From the NCBI GenBank assembly GCA_023437715.1, contig JAEZFK010000029.1, positions 1 through 45,622 of the forward strand: a stretch of DNA of 45,622 nucleotides, in the 5' to 3' direction. The position numbers and the translations under genes were made by a program. The notes under the pieces are model-generated. The model searched no databases, was not told the origin of the DNA, and was given only the letters and a program-made list of their open reading frames with translations. Positions 22,945 through 30,959 of the stretch are shown piece by piece; position 1 is the stretch's first letter, and each line of letters starts with the position of its first letter. Source of the DNA: Bacillota bacterium (GTDB lineage Bacteria > Bacillota > Clostridia > Lachnospirales > Lachnospiraceae).

Positions 22945-24828
22945 ATGGCATTTGATTATGCGAAGACCGCCCAGGCCCTGCTTGAAAAGGTCGGCGGTGA
23001 AGGAAATGTGGCAGGGCTCAGCCACTGCATGACACGTCTCCGTTTTGTATTAAAGGACGGAAACATTCCTAAGGACGGAGAGGTGGAACGGATTCCGGGA
23101 GTCATCCGGGTGGTCCGCCAGGGCGGACAGTATCAGGTTGTTATCGGAAATGAGGTTTCAAGCGTTTACAAGGAGATGGTAAAGCTGGGAAGCTTCGAAG
23201 AGACGTCAGGAGCCAAGACGGAAGGCCCTAAGGAGAACTTATTTTCCCGCCTGGCCGGTTTTATAGCCGGCTGTATGACACCGCTCCTCCCAGCTATGTT
23301 AGGCTGCGGTATGATCAAGGTGGTCATGACCCTTCTTACCACTTTCGGGCTGATTGATACGGCTGGAAGCACCTATGTGATCTTAAATGCGGCAGGCGAC
23401 TCATTCTTTTATTTCATGCCCATTTTACTTGCAATGACAACGGCAAAGCGCCTTGGCTCCAGCATTTACCTGGCAATGGTCGTGGCTGCTTTCCTCATCC
23501 ATCCCAATATCACCGCTCTTCTGGGTCAGGGAAACACTACTTATTTCGGGCTTCCGGTAACGTCGGCGGTGTATTCTTCTTCCGTGCTTCCGGTGCTTCT
23601 CATGGTGCCCCTCATGGGCTATGTTGAACGGTTTGCAGACAGGATCTGCCCCAATGTTGTAAAGGTATTTTTAAAGCCTCTCATCGTTATTTTTATTTCC
23701 GTGCCCATTGCCCTTGTGGTAATAGGTCCTCTTGGAAGCATTATCGGAAATTATCTGGCCTCCGGAATCAATTTCCTGTATAACAGAGCCGGATGGTTTA
23801 CCATTATGCTCTTATCTGCGGCCATGCCGTTTATCGTTATGACGGGTATGCACTATGCTCTGGTCCCGTTAGCGACCATCGGTCTCGCCAGCTTTGGCTT
23901 TGACGCAATCCTGATTATTACCATGTTCTGCTCCAATCTGGCCCAGGGCGGCGCGGCGCTGGCTGTGGCGGTTAAATCAAAGGATGAGAATGTGAAGTCC
24001 ACCGCCTCTGCAGCGGGCATATCGGCCATTGTTGCAGGCGTTACGGAGCCGGCCATGTACGGCGTGACCTTAAAATATAAGACTCCCATGATCGCTGCTG
24101 TCATTGCCGCCGGTGTATCAGGATTTTATGCCGGAATCACCCATTTGGTGGCCTATTCTTTCGGCGGTTCTCCCTCCAGCTTATCCCTGATCCAGATGAT
24201 CGGAGGAGAAAGCTTTGGTAACCTGGTAAACGGCGTCATCGCCCTTGCGGTCACATTGATCCTTTCCTTTATCCTGACCCTGATTCTCTATAAGCCGAAG
24301 GCGGCGTCTGAGGAGGAAGTGCCTGTGTCCGAAGCTCCCTCAGAGGAGAAAAGGCCTTTGGTGGAAACCATTGAACTGGCAAGTCCTCTTTCCGGGGACG
24401 TAATTCCTCTTACGGATGTGGAGGATGCGGTATTTGCAGGCGGAGTCCTGGGAGAAGGGGTTGCCATCATTCCGGCAGAGGGAAAGGTATTCGCCCCGGC
24501 GGATGGGACCATCAGCGCTTTAACGGATACAAAGCATGCCATAGGCATTACCACGGATAGGGGAGCAGAGGTTCTGATTCATGTAGGGCTTGATACCGTA
24601 AGCTTAAAGGGAGAGGGCTTTACGCTTCACTGCCAGGCAGGAGATAAGGTGAAAAAGGGAAGTCTTCTGCTGGAATTTGATATGGAAAAGATAAAGGAAC
24701 AGATAAAGGAACAGGGCTTATCCTTAACGACTCCTGTCCTTGTATCCAATATGGCCAATTTTGTCAGCCTGAAAGCCAGCGATAAAAAGCAGGTAAAGGC
24801 AGGAGAAAAGCTGCTTACCATTGTCTGA
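22945..24828 (+). CDS. bglP: PTS beta-glucoside-specific EIIBCA
   Basis: A fused sugar transporter of 627 residues. The EIIB domain (1-90) has Cys28 in LSHCMTRLRF. The EIIC domain (about 110-450) is membrane-embedded, with AGVTEPAMYGVTLKYKTPM, the usual substrate-site segment. The C-terminal EIIA-Glc-type domain (about 470-627) has His546 in VLIHVGLDTVSLKG. The order B-C-A is that of BglF/BglP rather than sucrose or trehalose enzymes, and the neighbours (LicT-type antiterminator, GH1 phospho-glucosidase) support beta-glucosides. It follows the RAT2 terminator, and AAGGGGG precedes the ATG. Confidence 0.95.
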   Translation: MAFDYAKTAQALLEKVGGEGNVAGLSHCMTRLRFVLKDGNIPKDGEVERIPGVIRVVRQGGQYQVVIGNEVSSVYKEMVKLGSFEETSGAKTEGPKENLFSRLAGFIAGCMTPLLPAMLGCGMIKVVMTLLTTFGLIDTAGSTYVILNAAGDSFFYFMPILLAMTTAKRLGSSIYLAMVVAAFLIHPNITALLGQGNTTYFGLPVTSAVYSSSVLPVLLMVPLMGYVERFADRICPNVVKVFLKPLIVIFISVPIALVVIGPLGSIIGNYLASGINFLYNRAGWFTIMLLSAAMPFIVMTGMHYALVPLATIGLASFGFDAILIITMFCSNLAQGGAALAVAVKSKDENVKSTASAAGISAIVAGVTEPAMYGVTLKYKTPMIAAVIAAGVSGFYAGITHLVAYSFGGSPSSLSLIQMIGGESFGNLVNGVIALAVTLILSFILTLILYKPKAASEEEVPVSEAPSEEKRPLVETIELASPLSGDVIPLTDVEDAVFAGGVLGEGVAIIPAEGKVFAPADGTISALTDTKHAIGITTDRGAEVLIHVGLDTVSLKGEGFTLHCQAGDKVKKGSLLLEFDMEKIKEQIKEQGLSLTTPVLVSNMANFVSLKASDKKQVKAGEKLLTIV

Positions 24829-24860
24829 TTATAAAAATCTGAAGAAAGAAGAGGTGTGTT

Positions 24861-26300
24861 ATGTCTGTATTTGCTGAAAACTTTTTATGGGGCGGCGCAG
24901 TAGCGGCCAACCAGTGCGAGGGCGCCTGGAATGAAGCAGGGAAAGGGATCTCTGATTCCGATGTATGTACGGGAGGCTCCCATACGAAATCCAAACGGAT
25001 TACAAGGACCATAGAGCCGGACACCTATTATCCCAGCCATGAAGCCATTGATTTCTACCATCACTATAAGGAAGATATCGCCCTGTTTGCGGAAATGGGC
25101 TTTAAGGTATTCCGCTTCTCCATCGCATGGACCAGGATATTCCCCACAGGCATGGAGGAGGAACCCAATGAAGCGGGCCTGGAATTCTATGACCGGGTGA
25201 TTGATGAGTGCTTAAGCCATAACATAGAGCCTCTCGTCACCATTTCCCATTATGAAATGCCCTTTGCCCTGACGGAAAAATACAATGGCTGGGCATCCAG
25301 GGAGTGTATTGATTTCTTTGTAAAATATGCCCAGGTGCTCTTTAAGCGGTATAAGGGAAGGGTGAAATACTGGCTGACCTTTAATGAAATCAATGCCGGA
25401 ACCATGCCCATGGGCGGCTTCCTTTCCCTGGGGATTTTAAATGAAGGAACCACAGACTTCACCAACCAGGTGGATATTCCCCAGCTCCGCTTCCAGGGAC
25501 TGCATCACCAGTTTGTGGCAAGCGCCCTGGCAGTTAAGGCAGGCCATGAGATTGATCCGGAATGTCTGATCGGCTGTATGATCTGCCACATTACCACTTA
25601 TCCCCTGACCTGCAATCCGGATGACATTTTAGAGGCCCAGAAGAGGAACCAGATTCTAAACCAGTTCTGCGGCGACGTACAGGTGAGAGGAGAGTATCCC
25701 AGCTTTATGAACCGCTACTTCCGGGAAAACGGAATCACCATTGCCATGGAGCCGGGAGACCTGGATATTATCAAAGAGGGCTGTGTGGATTATTACACCT
25801 TCAGCTACTACATGTCCAACTGCGCCACCGCTTCCCCGGAAGAGGCAAAATCCTCCGGCAATTTAATGGGAGGGGCAAAGAACCCCTATCTGGAATCCAG
25901 CGACTGGGGCTGGCAGATTGATCCCAAAGGGCTTCGCTATACCTTAAATGAGCTTTACGGACGCTACCGGATTCCGCTGATGGTGGTGGAAAACGGTCTG
26001 GGCGCTTATGATAAAAAGGAGGAGGACGGAACCATTAACGATGATTACCGCATCGACTACTTAAGAAAGCACATCAGGGAGATGAGGGAGGCCGTGGAAG
26101 ACGGTGTGGACTTAATGGGCTATACTCCCTGGGGCTGCATTGACTTAGTCAGCGCTTCCACTGGGGAGATGGCAAAGCGCTACGGCTTTGTCTATGTGGA
26201 AAAGTACGACGACGGCACCGGAGACTTGTCCAGAAAGAAAAAGAAATCCTTTGACTGGTATAAGAAGGTGATTGAAACCAACGGGGAGGATTTAGCTTAA
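24861..26300 (+). CDS. bglH: GH1 6-phospho-beta-glucosidase
   Basis: A cytoplasmic retaining glycosidase of 479 residues that hydrolyses 6-phospho-beta-glucosides made by the EIIBCA. It begins FLWGGAVAANQCEGAW, a hallmark of GH1 phospho-glucosidases. The acid/base is Glu176 in LTFNEIN and the nucleophile Glu377 in VVENGLGAYD. YTPWGCIDLVSASTGEMAKRYG near the C-terminus belongs to the same subgroup; residues in this stretch contact the phosphate in characterised relatives. Last gene of the beta-glucoside operon, 32 bp after bglP, with a terminator downstream. Confidence 0.95.
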   Translation: MSVFAENFLWGGAVAANQCEGAWNEAGKGISDSDVCTGGSHTKSKRITRTIEPDTYYPSHEAIDFYHHYKEDIALFAEMGFKVFRFSIAWTRIFPTGMEEEPNEAGLEFYDRVIDECLSHNIEPLVTISHYEMPFALTEKYNGWASRECIDFFVKYAQVLFKRYKGRVKYWLTFNEINAGTMPMGGFLSLGILNEGTTDFTNQVDIPQLRFQGLHHQFVASALAVKAGHEIDPECLIGCMICHITTYPLTCNPDDILEAQKRNQILNQFCGDVQVRGEYPSFMNRYFRENGITIAMEPGDLDIIKEGCVDYYTFSYYMSNCATASPEEAKSSGNLMGGAKNPYLESSDWGWQIDPKGLRYTLNELYGRYRIPLMVVENGLGAYDKKEEDGTINDDYRIDYLRKHIREMREAVEDGVDLMGYTPWGCIDLVSASTGEMAKRYGFVYVEKYDDGTGDLSRKKKKSFDWYKKVIETNGEDLA

Positions 26301-26311
26301 AAGAAAAAGGA

Positions 26312-26362
26312 AGAGGGACCGGAAAACTCTGTATGACAGAAGCTTTCCGGCCCCTCTTTTTT
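26312..26362 (+). terminator. Terminator of the beta-glucoside operon
   Basis: AGAGGGACCGGAAA pairs with TTTCCGGCCCCTCT with one mismatch, followed by six T residues. Confidence 0.88.
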
Positions 26363-26424
26363 GTGCTACTATGTATTAGGTATATTTTTTTACGAATGCA
26401 GATGAAGGGACAGAAATTATTCTC

Positions 26425-26453
26425 TTATATTTCCGGTCCGGATTTTGTATAAT
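26425..26453 (+). promoter_or_regulatory. Promoter candidate for the first two-component operon
   Basis: A perfect TATAAT at 26448-26453 has only a weak TTATAT at the -35 distance (26425-26430), so expression may need help or be low. Confidence 0.45.
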
Positions 26454-26489
26454 CATACTTATAGACATGCAGCGCAGGGGGTATGGGAA

Positions 26490-28118
26490 ATGGTGAAAAT
26501 TTTTCTTGCAGAGGATGAAAAAATAGTCCGTGAGGGCATTAAGAATGGAATCCCATGGGAAAAATACGGGTTTGAGTTTGCAGGCGAGGCTTCCGACGGG
26601 GAGCTGGCTTATCCGCTGATCTTAAAGTCAAGGCCGGATATTTTGCTGACCGACATCCGGATGCCCTTTATGGATGGACTTGAACTGGCTGAAATGGTGA
26701 AAAAAGAGATTCCCGGCATCCGCATCATGTTTTTCAGCGGCTATGATGATTTTGAATACGCCAAACGTGCCATAAAAATAGGGGCTTCGGATTACCTTCT
26801 AAAGCCTGTGACCAGCAGCCAGCTTCTGGAGGCCTTGGAGCGGATGAGCGACGCCATCATGCAGGAGAGAAGCGAAAGGAGCTACAAGCTGGAGTTTTTA
26901 AAGCAGCAGGAAGAGCGGAAGCGGATGGAAAGGGACAGGCTGTTTGACACCATCCTGTCGGGGAAAATGGGCCTTCAGGAAATCCTTTTAAAGGGGCAGG
27001 AGCACAACTTATCTTTAAGCGCGCCCATGTATAATTTAATCCTGTTCCAGGCAAAGGACTCCGGCGGTCAGGAGCAGTATTCGGATGAAGGGGTGATCTT
27101 TGACGAAAGGTTAAAGAGGGAGCTGGACAGCCGGGGGGATATTATCGGCTTTAACCGGCTGACGGAAGGCTACGCTTTCCTGGTCATGGGAAATGATTCC
27201 GGGGATCTGGAGAGGAAGGTCTCCTCCTGGAAAAAGCTTCTGGTCCGGCTGGCGGAGGACTGTCCGGGACTGGAGTATTTCGGGGGAATCGGAATGCCTG
27301 TCCCCAGGCTCAGCGAGATTAAGGCCTGCTTTAAGGCGGCAAGCAGGGCTTATGCCTGCCGCTACATGCTGGAATACAACCAGTTTCTTACGGCAGAGGA
27401 GGCGGTCCGGCTTCATGACGATTCGGGAAGGATCAGCGTGGCAGGAATGGATATGAACCGGCTGAGCCGGGACATTGTTCCGAACTTCCTTAAGAACGGT
27501 TCTAGCCCTGAGGTAAAGTATTTTGTGGAGGAATACGTGGACGCCTGCGGCAATAACTTTAAATCCCTGATTTTCAGGCAGTACATTTTAATGGACGTAT
27601 ATCTGGCGGTTGTGGGATTTGTGACCCAGTTAGGCTTTGAGCCGGAGCAGGTGGTAAAGGAGCTTGGAGACGCCCAGACTCTTCAGCCCAGCGCAGGCTC
27701 TGAGGAGTCGGCGGTATCCTATACCCGGTCCATTCTTTCCAAGGCCATTGCCTTAAGAACCACCTGTTCCCAGAAAAAGTACCGTCTGGTCCTTGACAAG
27801 GCCAGGGATTATATGGGGGCCCACTACCAGGATGAGGATATTTCCCTAAATACGGTGGCCTCTACAGTCAATATCAGTCCCAACCATTTCAGCACCATTT
27901 TCAGCCAGGAAATGGGCATTACCTTTGTAGAATATTTAACAAAGCTGCGGATGGATGCGGCAAAGGAGCTTCTGCTGAAGACGGATTTAAGGACCTCGGA
28001 AATCGGCTATCAGGTAGGCTATAAGGACCCTCATTATTTCAGCTACCTATTCAAGAAGACCCATGGAATCACCCCGAAGGCATTTCGGTCAGGAGGAGAA
28101 AATGAAGCGCAAGCGTGA
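26490..28118 (+). CDS. YesN-type response regulator (REC + AraC HTH), first system
   Basis: A 542-residue regulator. The receiver domain (1-120) has the acidic pair in FLAEDEK, the phosphorylated Asp55 in LLTDIRMPFMDG and KPVTSSQL with the conserved lysine. A central linker domain of about 300 residues follows, and the AraC-type double HTH occupies about 440-540 (ISLNTVASTVNISPNHFSTI ... GYKDPHYFSYLFKKTHGITP). ATG 26490 is preceded by AGGGGG; the frame runs upstream through the promoter and is not translated there. It overlaps the histidine kinase gene by 17 bp and is followed by a YtfQ-like ABC transporter, its likely target. Confidence 0.92.
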   Translation: MVKIFLAEDEKIVREGIKNGIPWEKYGFEFAGEASDGELAYPLILKSRPDILLTDIRMPFMDGLELAEMVKKEIPGIRIMFFSGYDDFEYAKRAIKIGASDYLLKPVTSSQLLEALERMSDAIMQERSERSYKLEFLKQQEERKRMERDRLFDTILSGKMGLQEILLKGQEHNLSLSAPMYNLILFQAKDSGGQEQYSDEGVIFDERLKRELDSRGDIIGFNRLTEGYAFLVMGNDSGDLERKVSSWKKLLVRLAEDCPGLEYFGGIGMPVPRLSEIKACFKAASRAYACRYMLEYNQFLTAEEAVRLHDDSGRISVAGMDMNRLSRDIVPNFLKNGSSPEVKYFVEEYVDACGNNFKSLIFRQYILMDVYLAVVGFVTQLGFEPEQVVKELGDAQTLQPSAGSEESAVSYTRSILSKAIALRTTCSQKKYRLVLDKARDYMGAHYQDEDISLNTVASTVNISPNHFSTIFSQEMGITFVEYLTKLRMDAAKELLLKTDLRTSEIGYQVGYKDPHYFSYLFKKTHGITPKAFRSGGENEAQA

Positions 28119-29538
28119 TTCGATCAAAGCAAAAATACAATCCATGCAGGCCATTGTGTTTATCCCAGTCATCATTATGATTGGGATATTGCTGTATATG
28201 ATGGCATGGCAGAATGAACAGTACCGGCAGAGCATCCGGAACTTAACTATGGCCACGGAGTTTAATTTCGATTTTAAATCCAACATCGATTATAAGATGT
28301 ACCGCATTGTCATCGGGGCGGATTCCTTTGATTCCTTAAATCCTTACGAGGACTTGGAAAGCTCCAGGAAGATGTTTGAGCAGCTAAAGGACTCCACCCC
28401 TCAGGAGAGCAGCAAAAAGGGGCTGGACGGCATTCTGGTCCTCATCGGCATCCTGGAAAAGCGGATTGAGGATATCCGGACCAGCAACATCATCGGCGAT
28501 TATGACCGGAACATGGAGCGGCTGGATAAGGATATCTACGTCATTACCGATTTGATTGAGGAAACCATGTCGGACTACATATACAGCGAGACGAAAAACC
28601 TGGAAGCCATGAGGAAGAAGCTGGACGCCCAGATCCGGCAGGTCATCGCCTTGTGCATTGTGATTTCCGCCTATATCATTGTGTTTCTCATGGTCTCCTT
28701 TACCTCCTTTGGAAAGAAGATTACAAAGCCCATTGAGGAGCTGTGCGCCTATACCATGGAGATTGCCAGCGGAAGCCTAAAGGTCAGCGCCCCCAAGAGC
28801 AATATTGAGGAAATCCAGACCTTAAGCGACCAGTACGACCATATGGTGGTCCGCATCGGGGAGCTGATCGACCATGTGAGGGAGGAGCAGGAGCTGAAAA
28901 GGAAGACGGAGCTAAAGCTTCTCCAGGCCCAGATCAACCCTCATTTTCTTTATAATACCCTGGATACCATTGTCTGGCTGGCAGAGGGAAAGCGTCATCA
29001 GGAGGTGGTGGAAATGATCACCGCCCTTTCCTCCTTCCTGCGGATGGGCCTTAACAACGGGCGGGATTTTATCACCATAAGAGGGGAGGCGGAGCACGTG
29101 AACAGCTACCTTCAGATTCAGCATTTCCGGTATGAGGATATTCTGGATTATGAGATTGATTTTGAGGAAGGGATCATGGATTTTTCCATCATGAAGCTGA
29201 CCCTTCAGCCCATCGTGGAAAATGCTCTTTATCACGGCATCAAGAACTGCAGGAAAAAGGGATTTTTAAAGATCAGCGGCTGGAAGGAAGGGGAAGACAT
29301 CTTTTTGAGAGTGGAGGACAACGGAATCGGCATGAAGCCGGAAGCCCTCTTAAAAATGCAGAAGCTGGTGAGCCGGGGCGGAGAGGACGTGGACTTGCGG
29401 GAGGGCTTTGGCATTGCCAATGTGGCGGAGCGGATCAGGCTTAATTTCGGAGCGGATTACGGGCTTTCCGTGGAAAGCGAATACGAGGTAGGGACCTCTG
29501 TTACGGTGCGGATTCCGGCGGTCCAGAGATCTGCTTAA
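28102..29538 (+). CDS. YesM-type sensor histidine kinase, first system
   Basis: A membrane-bound kinase of 478 residues. TM1 lies at about 15-36 and TM2 at about 180-203 (VIALCIVISAYIIVFLMVSF), enclosing an extracellular sensor of about 140 residues. HAMP follows, then the His_kinase domain with His281 in QAQINPHFLYNTLDT, and an ATPase domain with VENALYHGIKN (N box) and VEDNGIGM. AGGAGG within the end of the regulator gene sets the start. The extracellular sensor is small and not of the dCache type, as far as I can see. A 14-bp tandem duplication lies across its stop codon. Confidence 0.92.
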   Translation: MKRKRDSIKAKIQSMQAIVFIPVIIMIGILLYMMAWQNEQYRQSIRNLTMATEFNFDFKSNIDYKMYRIVIGADSFDSLNPYEDLESSRKMFEQLKDSTPQESSKKGLDGILVLIGILEKRIEDIRTSNIIGDYDRNMERLDKDIYVITDLIEETMSDYIYSETKNLEAMRKKLDAQIRQVIALCIVISAYIIVFLMVSFTSFGKKITKPIEELCAYTMEIASGSLKVSAPKSNIEEIQTLSDQYDHMVVRIGELIDHVREEQELKRKTELKLLQAQINPHFLYNTLDTIVWLAEGKRHQEVVEMITALSSFLRMGLNNGRDFITIRGEAEHVNSYLQIQHFRYEDILDYEIDFEEGIMDFSIMKLTLQPIVENALYHGIKNCRKKGFLKISGWKEGEDIFLRVEDNGIGMKPEALLKMQKLVSRGGEDVDLREGFGIANVAERIRLNFGADYGLSVESEYEVGTSVTVRIPAVQRSA

Positions 29539-29554
29539 AAAGATCTGCTTAAAA
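29527..29554. repeat. 14-bp tandem duplication at the kinase stop codon
   Basis: AGATCTGCTTAAAA occurs twice without a gap (29527-29540 and 29541-29554); the first copy contains the TAA stop, the second is non-coding. Confidence 0.9.
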
Positions 29555-29588
29555 AAATCAACCTTTTTCCGAAAAAATCCAACTTTTT
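29552..29588. promoter_or_regulatory. Paired imperfect repeats, candidate response-regulator sites
   Basis: AAAAAATCAACCTTTTT (29552-29568) and AAAAAATCCAACTTTTT (29572-29588) begin 20 bp apart, about two helical turns, upstream of the ytfQ-like promoter. Such spacing suits a dimer of AraC-type DNA-binding domains; function is inferred. Confidence 0.45.
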
Positions 29589-29643
29589 GAGGGCATAGGT
29601 TTTAAAGGCGTAAGAAACTTAACTGTTTGCCGAAGATTTTGCA

Positions 29644-29672
29644 TTGAGAAAAGTGCTTCTAAAAGCTATGAT
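29644..29672 (+). promoter_or_regulatory. Promoter of the ytfQ-like operon
   Basis: TTGAGA (29644-29649), 17 bases, TATGAT (29667-29672); the start codon is 55 bases downstream of the -10 box. Confidence 0.65.
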
Positions 29673-29726
29673 ACAGGCAGATACAAAAACAGCAAACACT
29701 ATTTAATTAAAAACGGAGGGAAAGAT

Positions 29727-30812
29727 ATGAAGAAAAGATTACTCAGCATCATGACGGCTGCAACCATGACCGCAGCCATGGTTTTATCCGGATGCGGCGG
29801 CGCCCAGACAGCGGCCACCACAGCGGCGTCTTCGGCGGAGACGAAGACAGAGGCTCCGGCGGAAACCACAAAGGCGGAGGAAACCACAAAGGCGGCAGCA
29901 GGGGAAACTACAGGAAAACAGATCGTGGTAGGCTTTTCCCAGGTAGGTGCGGAGTCTGACTGGAGAACGGCAAATACCGAATCCATGAAATCCACCTTCA
30001 CGGAAGCCAACGGCTATAAGCTGATTTTTGACGATGCCCAGCAGAAGCAGGAAAACCAGTTAAAGGCAGTCCGCAACTTTATCCAGCAGGATGTAGACTA
30101 TATCGTGATCGCGCCGGTTACGGAAACCGGATGGGACACTGTTTTACAGGAAGCAAAGGATGCCGGGATACCGGTTATCATCGTTGACCGTATGATCGAC
30201 GTATCCGACGATTCCTTATATACCGCATGGGTAGGCTCCAACTTCCTTCAGGAAGGCTATGACGCAGTTGCATGGCTTGATGATTACTTAAAGAAGAACA
30301 ACCGGGCAGACGAGGATATCAATATCGTAACTCTTCAGGGAACCATCGGCTCCTCCGCACAGATCGGACGTACCGACGGCGTGGAAGAGAAGATGAAAGA
30401 CCATCCCAAGTGGAAGATGTTAGAGCGCCAGACCGGTGAGTTCACCCAGGCAAAGGGCCAGGAGGTTATGGAATCCTTCTTGAAGACCTATGATGACATT
30501 GATGTTGTAATTGCAGAAAATGACAACATGGCTTTCGGAGCCATTGACGCCATCAAGGCGGCAGGAAAGACCTGCGGACCTAACGGAGATATTATTATCA
30601 TTTCCTTTGATGCGGTTGCAGCAGCCTTTGACGCCATGATCGCCGGAGACATGAACGTATCCGTAGAGTGCAACCCGCTTCACGGCCCCCGGGTAGCTGA
30701 AATCATTCAGAAGCTGGAAAAGGGCGAAAGCGTTGACAAGATCGCATACGTACAGGAAGGCGTATATCCGGCAGATACAGCAGCGGCTGAGAAACCGAAG
30801 CGCGCATATTAA
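29727..30812 (+). CDS. ytfQ: YtfQ-like sugar-binding lipoprotein
   Basis: A substrate-binding lipoprotein of the ribose/galactofuranose class, 361 residues. The signal peptide ends in lipobox VLSGC with Cys23, followed by a Thr/Ala/Glu-rich linker (about 24-66). The mature domain begins QIVVGFSQVGAESDWRTANT, the same opening as in E. coli YtfQ, with the conserved Arg in DWRTAN. DRMIDVSDDSLYTAWVGSNF and ECNPLHGPRVAEIIQKLEKG are also typical. AACGGAGGGAAAG precedes the start. With the three downstream genes it forms a CUT2-type importer; a furanose form of galactose is known for the E. coli system, but here the substrate is inferred. Confidence 0.9.
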   Translation: MKKRLLSIMTAATMTAAMVLSGCGGAQTAATTAASSAETKTEAPAETTKAEETTKAAAGETTGKQIVVGFSQVGAESDWRTANTESMKSTFTEANGYKLIFDDAQQKQENQLKAVRNFIQQDVDYIVIAPVTETGWDTVLQEAKDAGIPVIIVDRMIDVSDDSLYTAWVGSNFLQEGYDAVAWLDDYLKKNNRADEDINIVTLQGTIGSSAQIGRTDGVEEKMKDHPKWKMLERQTGEFTQAKGQEVMESFLKTYDDIDVVIAENDNMAFGAIDAIKAAGKTCGPNGDIIIISFDAVAAAFDAMIAGDMNVSVECNPLHGPRVAEIIQKLEKGESVDKIAYVQEGVYPADTAAAEKPKRAY

Positions 30813-30859
30813 TCCCCGGGGCCGTCTGCGGCAGAAAGAGGATGAAAGCAGAATAAACA

Positions 30860-30906
30860 GGTGCAGGGGCAGGGAGGTTTTAAGTTCTCCTCCCCGCACC
30901 TTTTTT
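30860..30906 (+). terminator. Attenuating hairpin between ytfQ- and ytfR-like genes
   Basis: GGTGC...GGGAGG pairs, with a bulge, to CCTCCCCGCACC and is followed by six T residues. Partial read-through would give more binding protein than ATPase and permeases. Confidence 0.75.
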
Positions 30907-30959
30907 AATCCCGAAAGCTGTCCCCAGGGCGGAAAGCGGGAAGAAAGGAAGAGGCTTAA

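Noticed and set aside
30420..30899. Minus-strand frame of 159 codons opposite the ytfQ-like gene
   Set aside because: Lies antisense to a clear lipoprotein gene and starts inside the downstream terminator.
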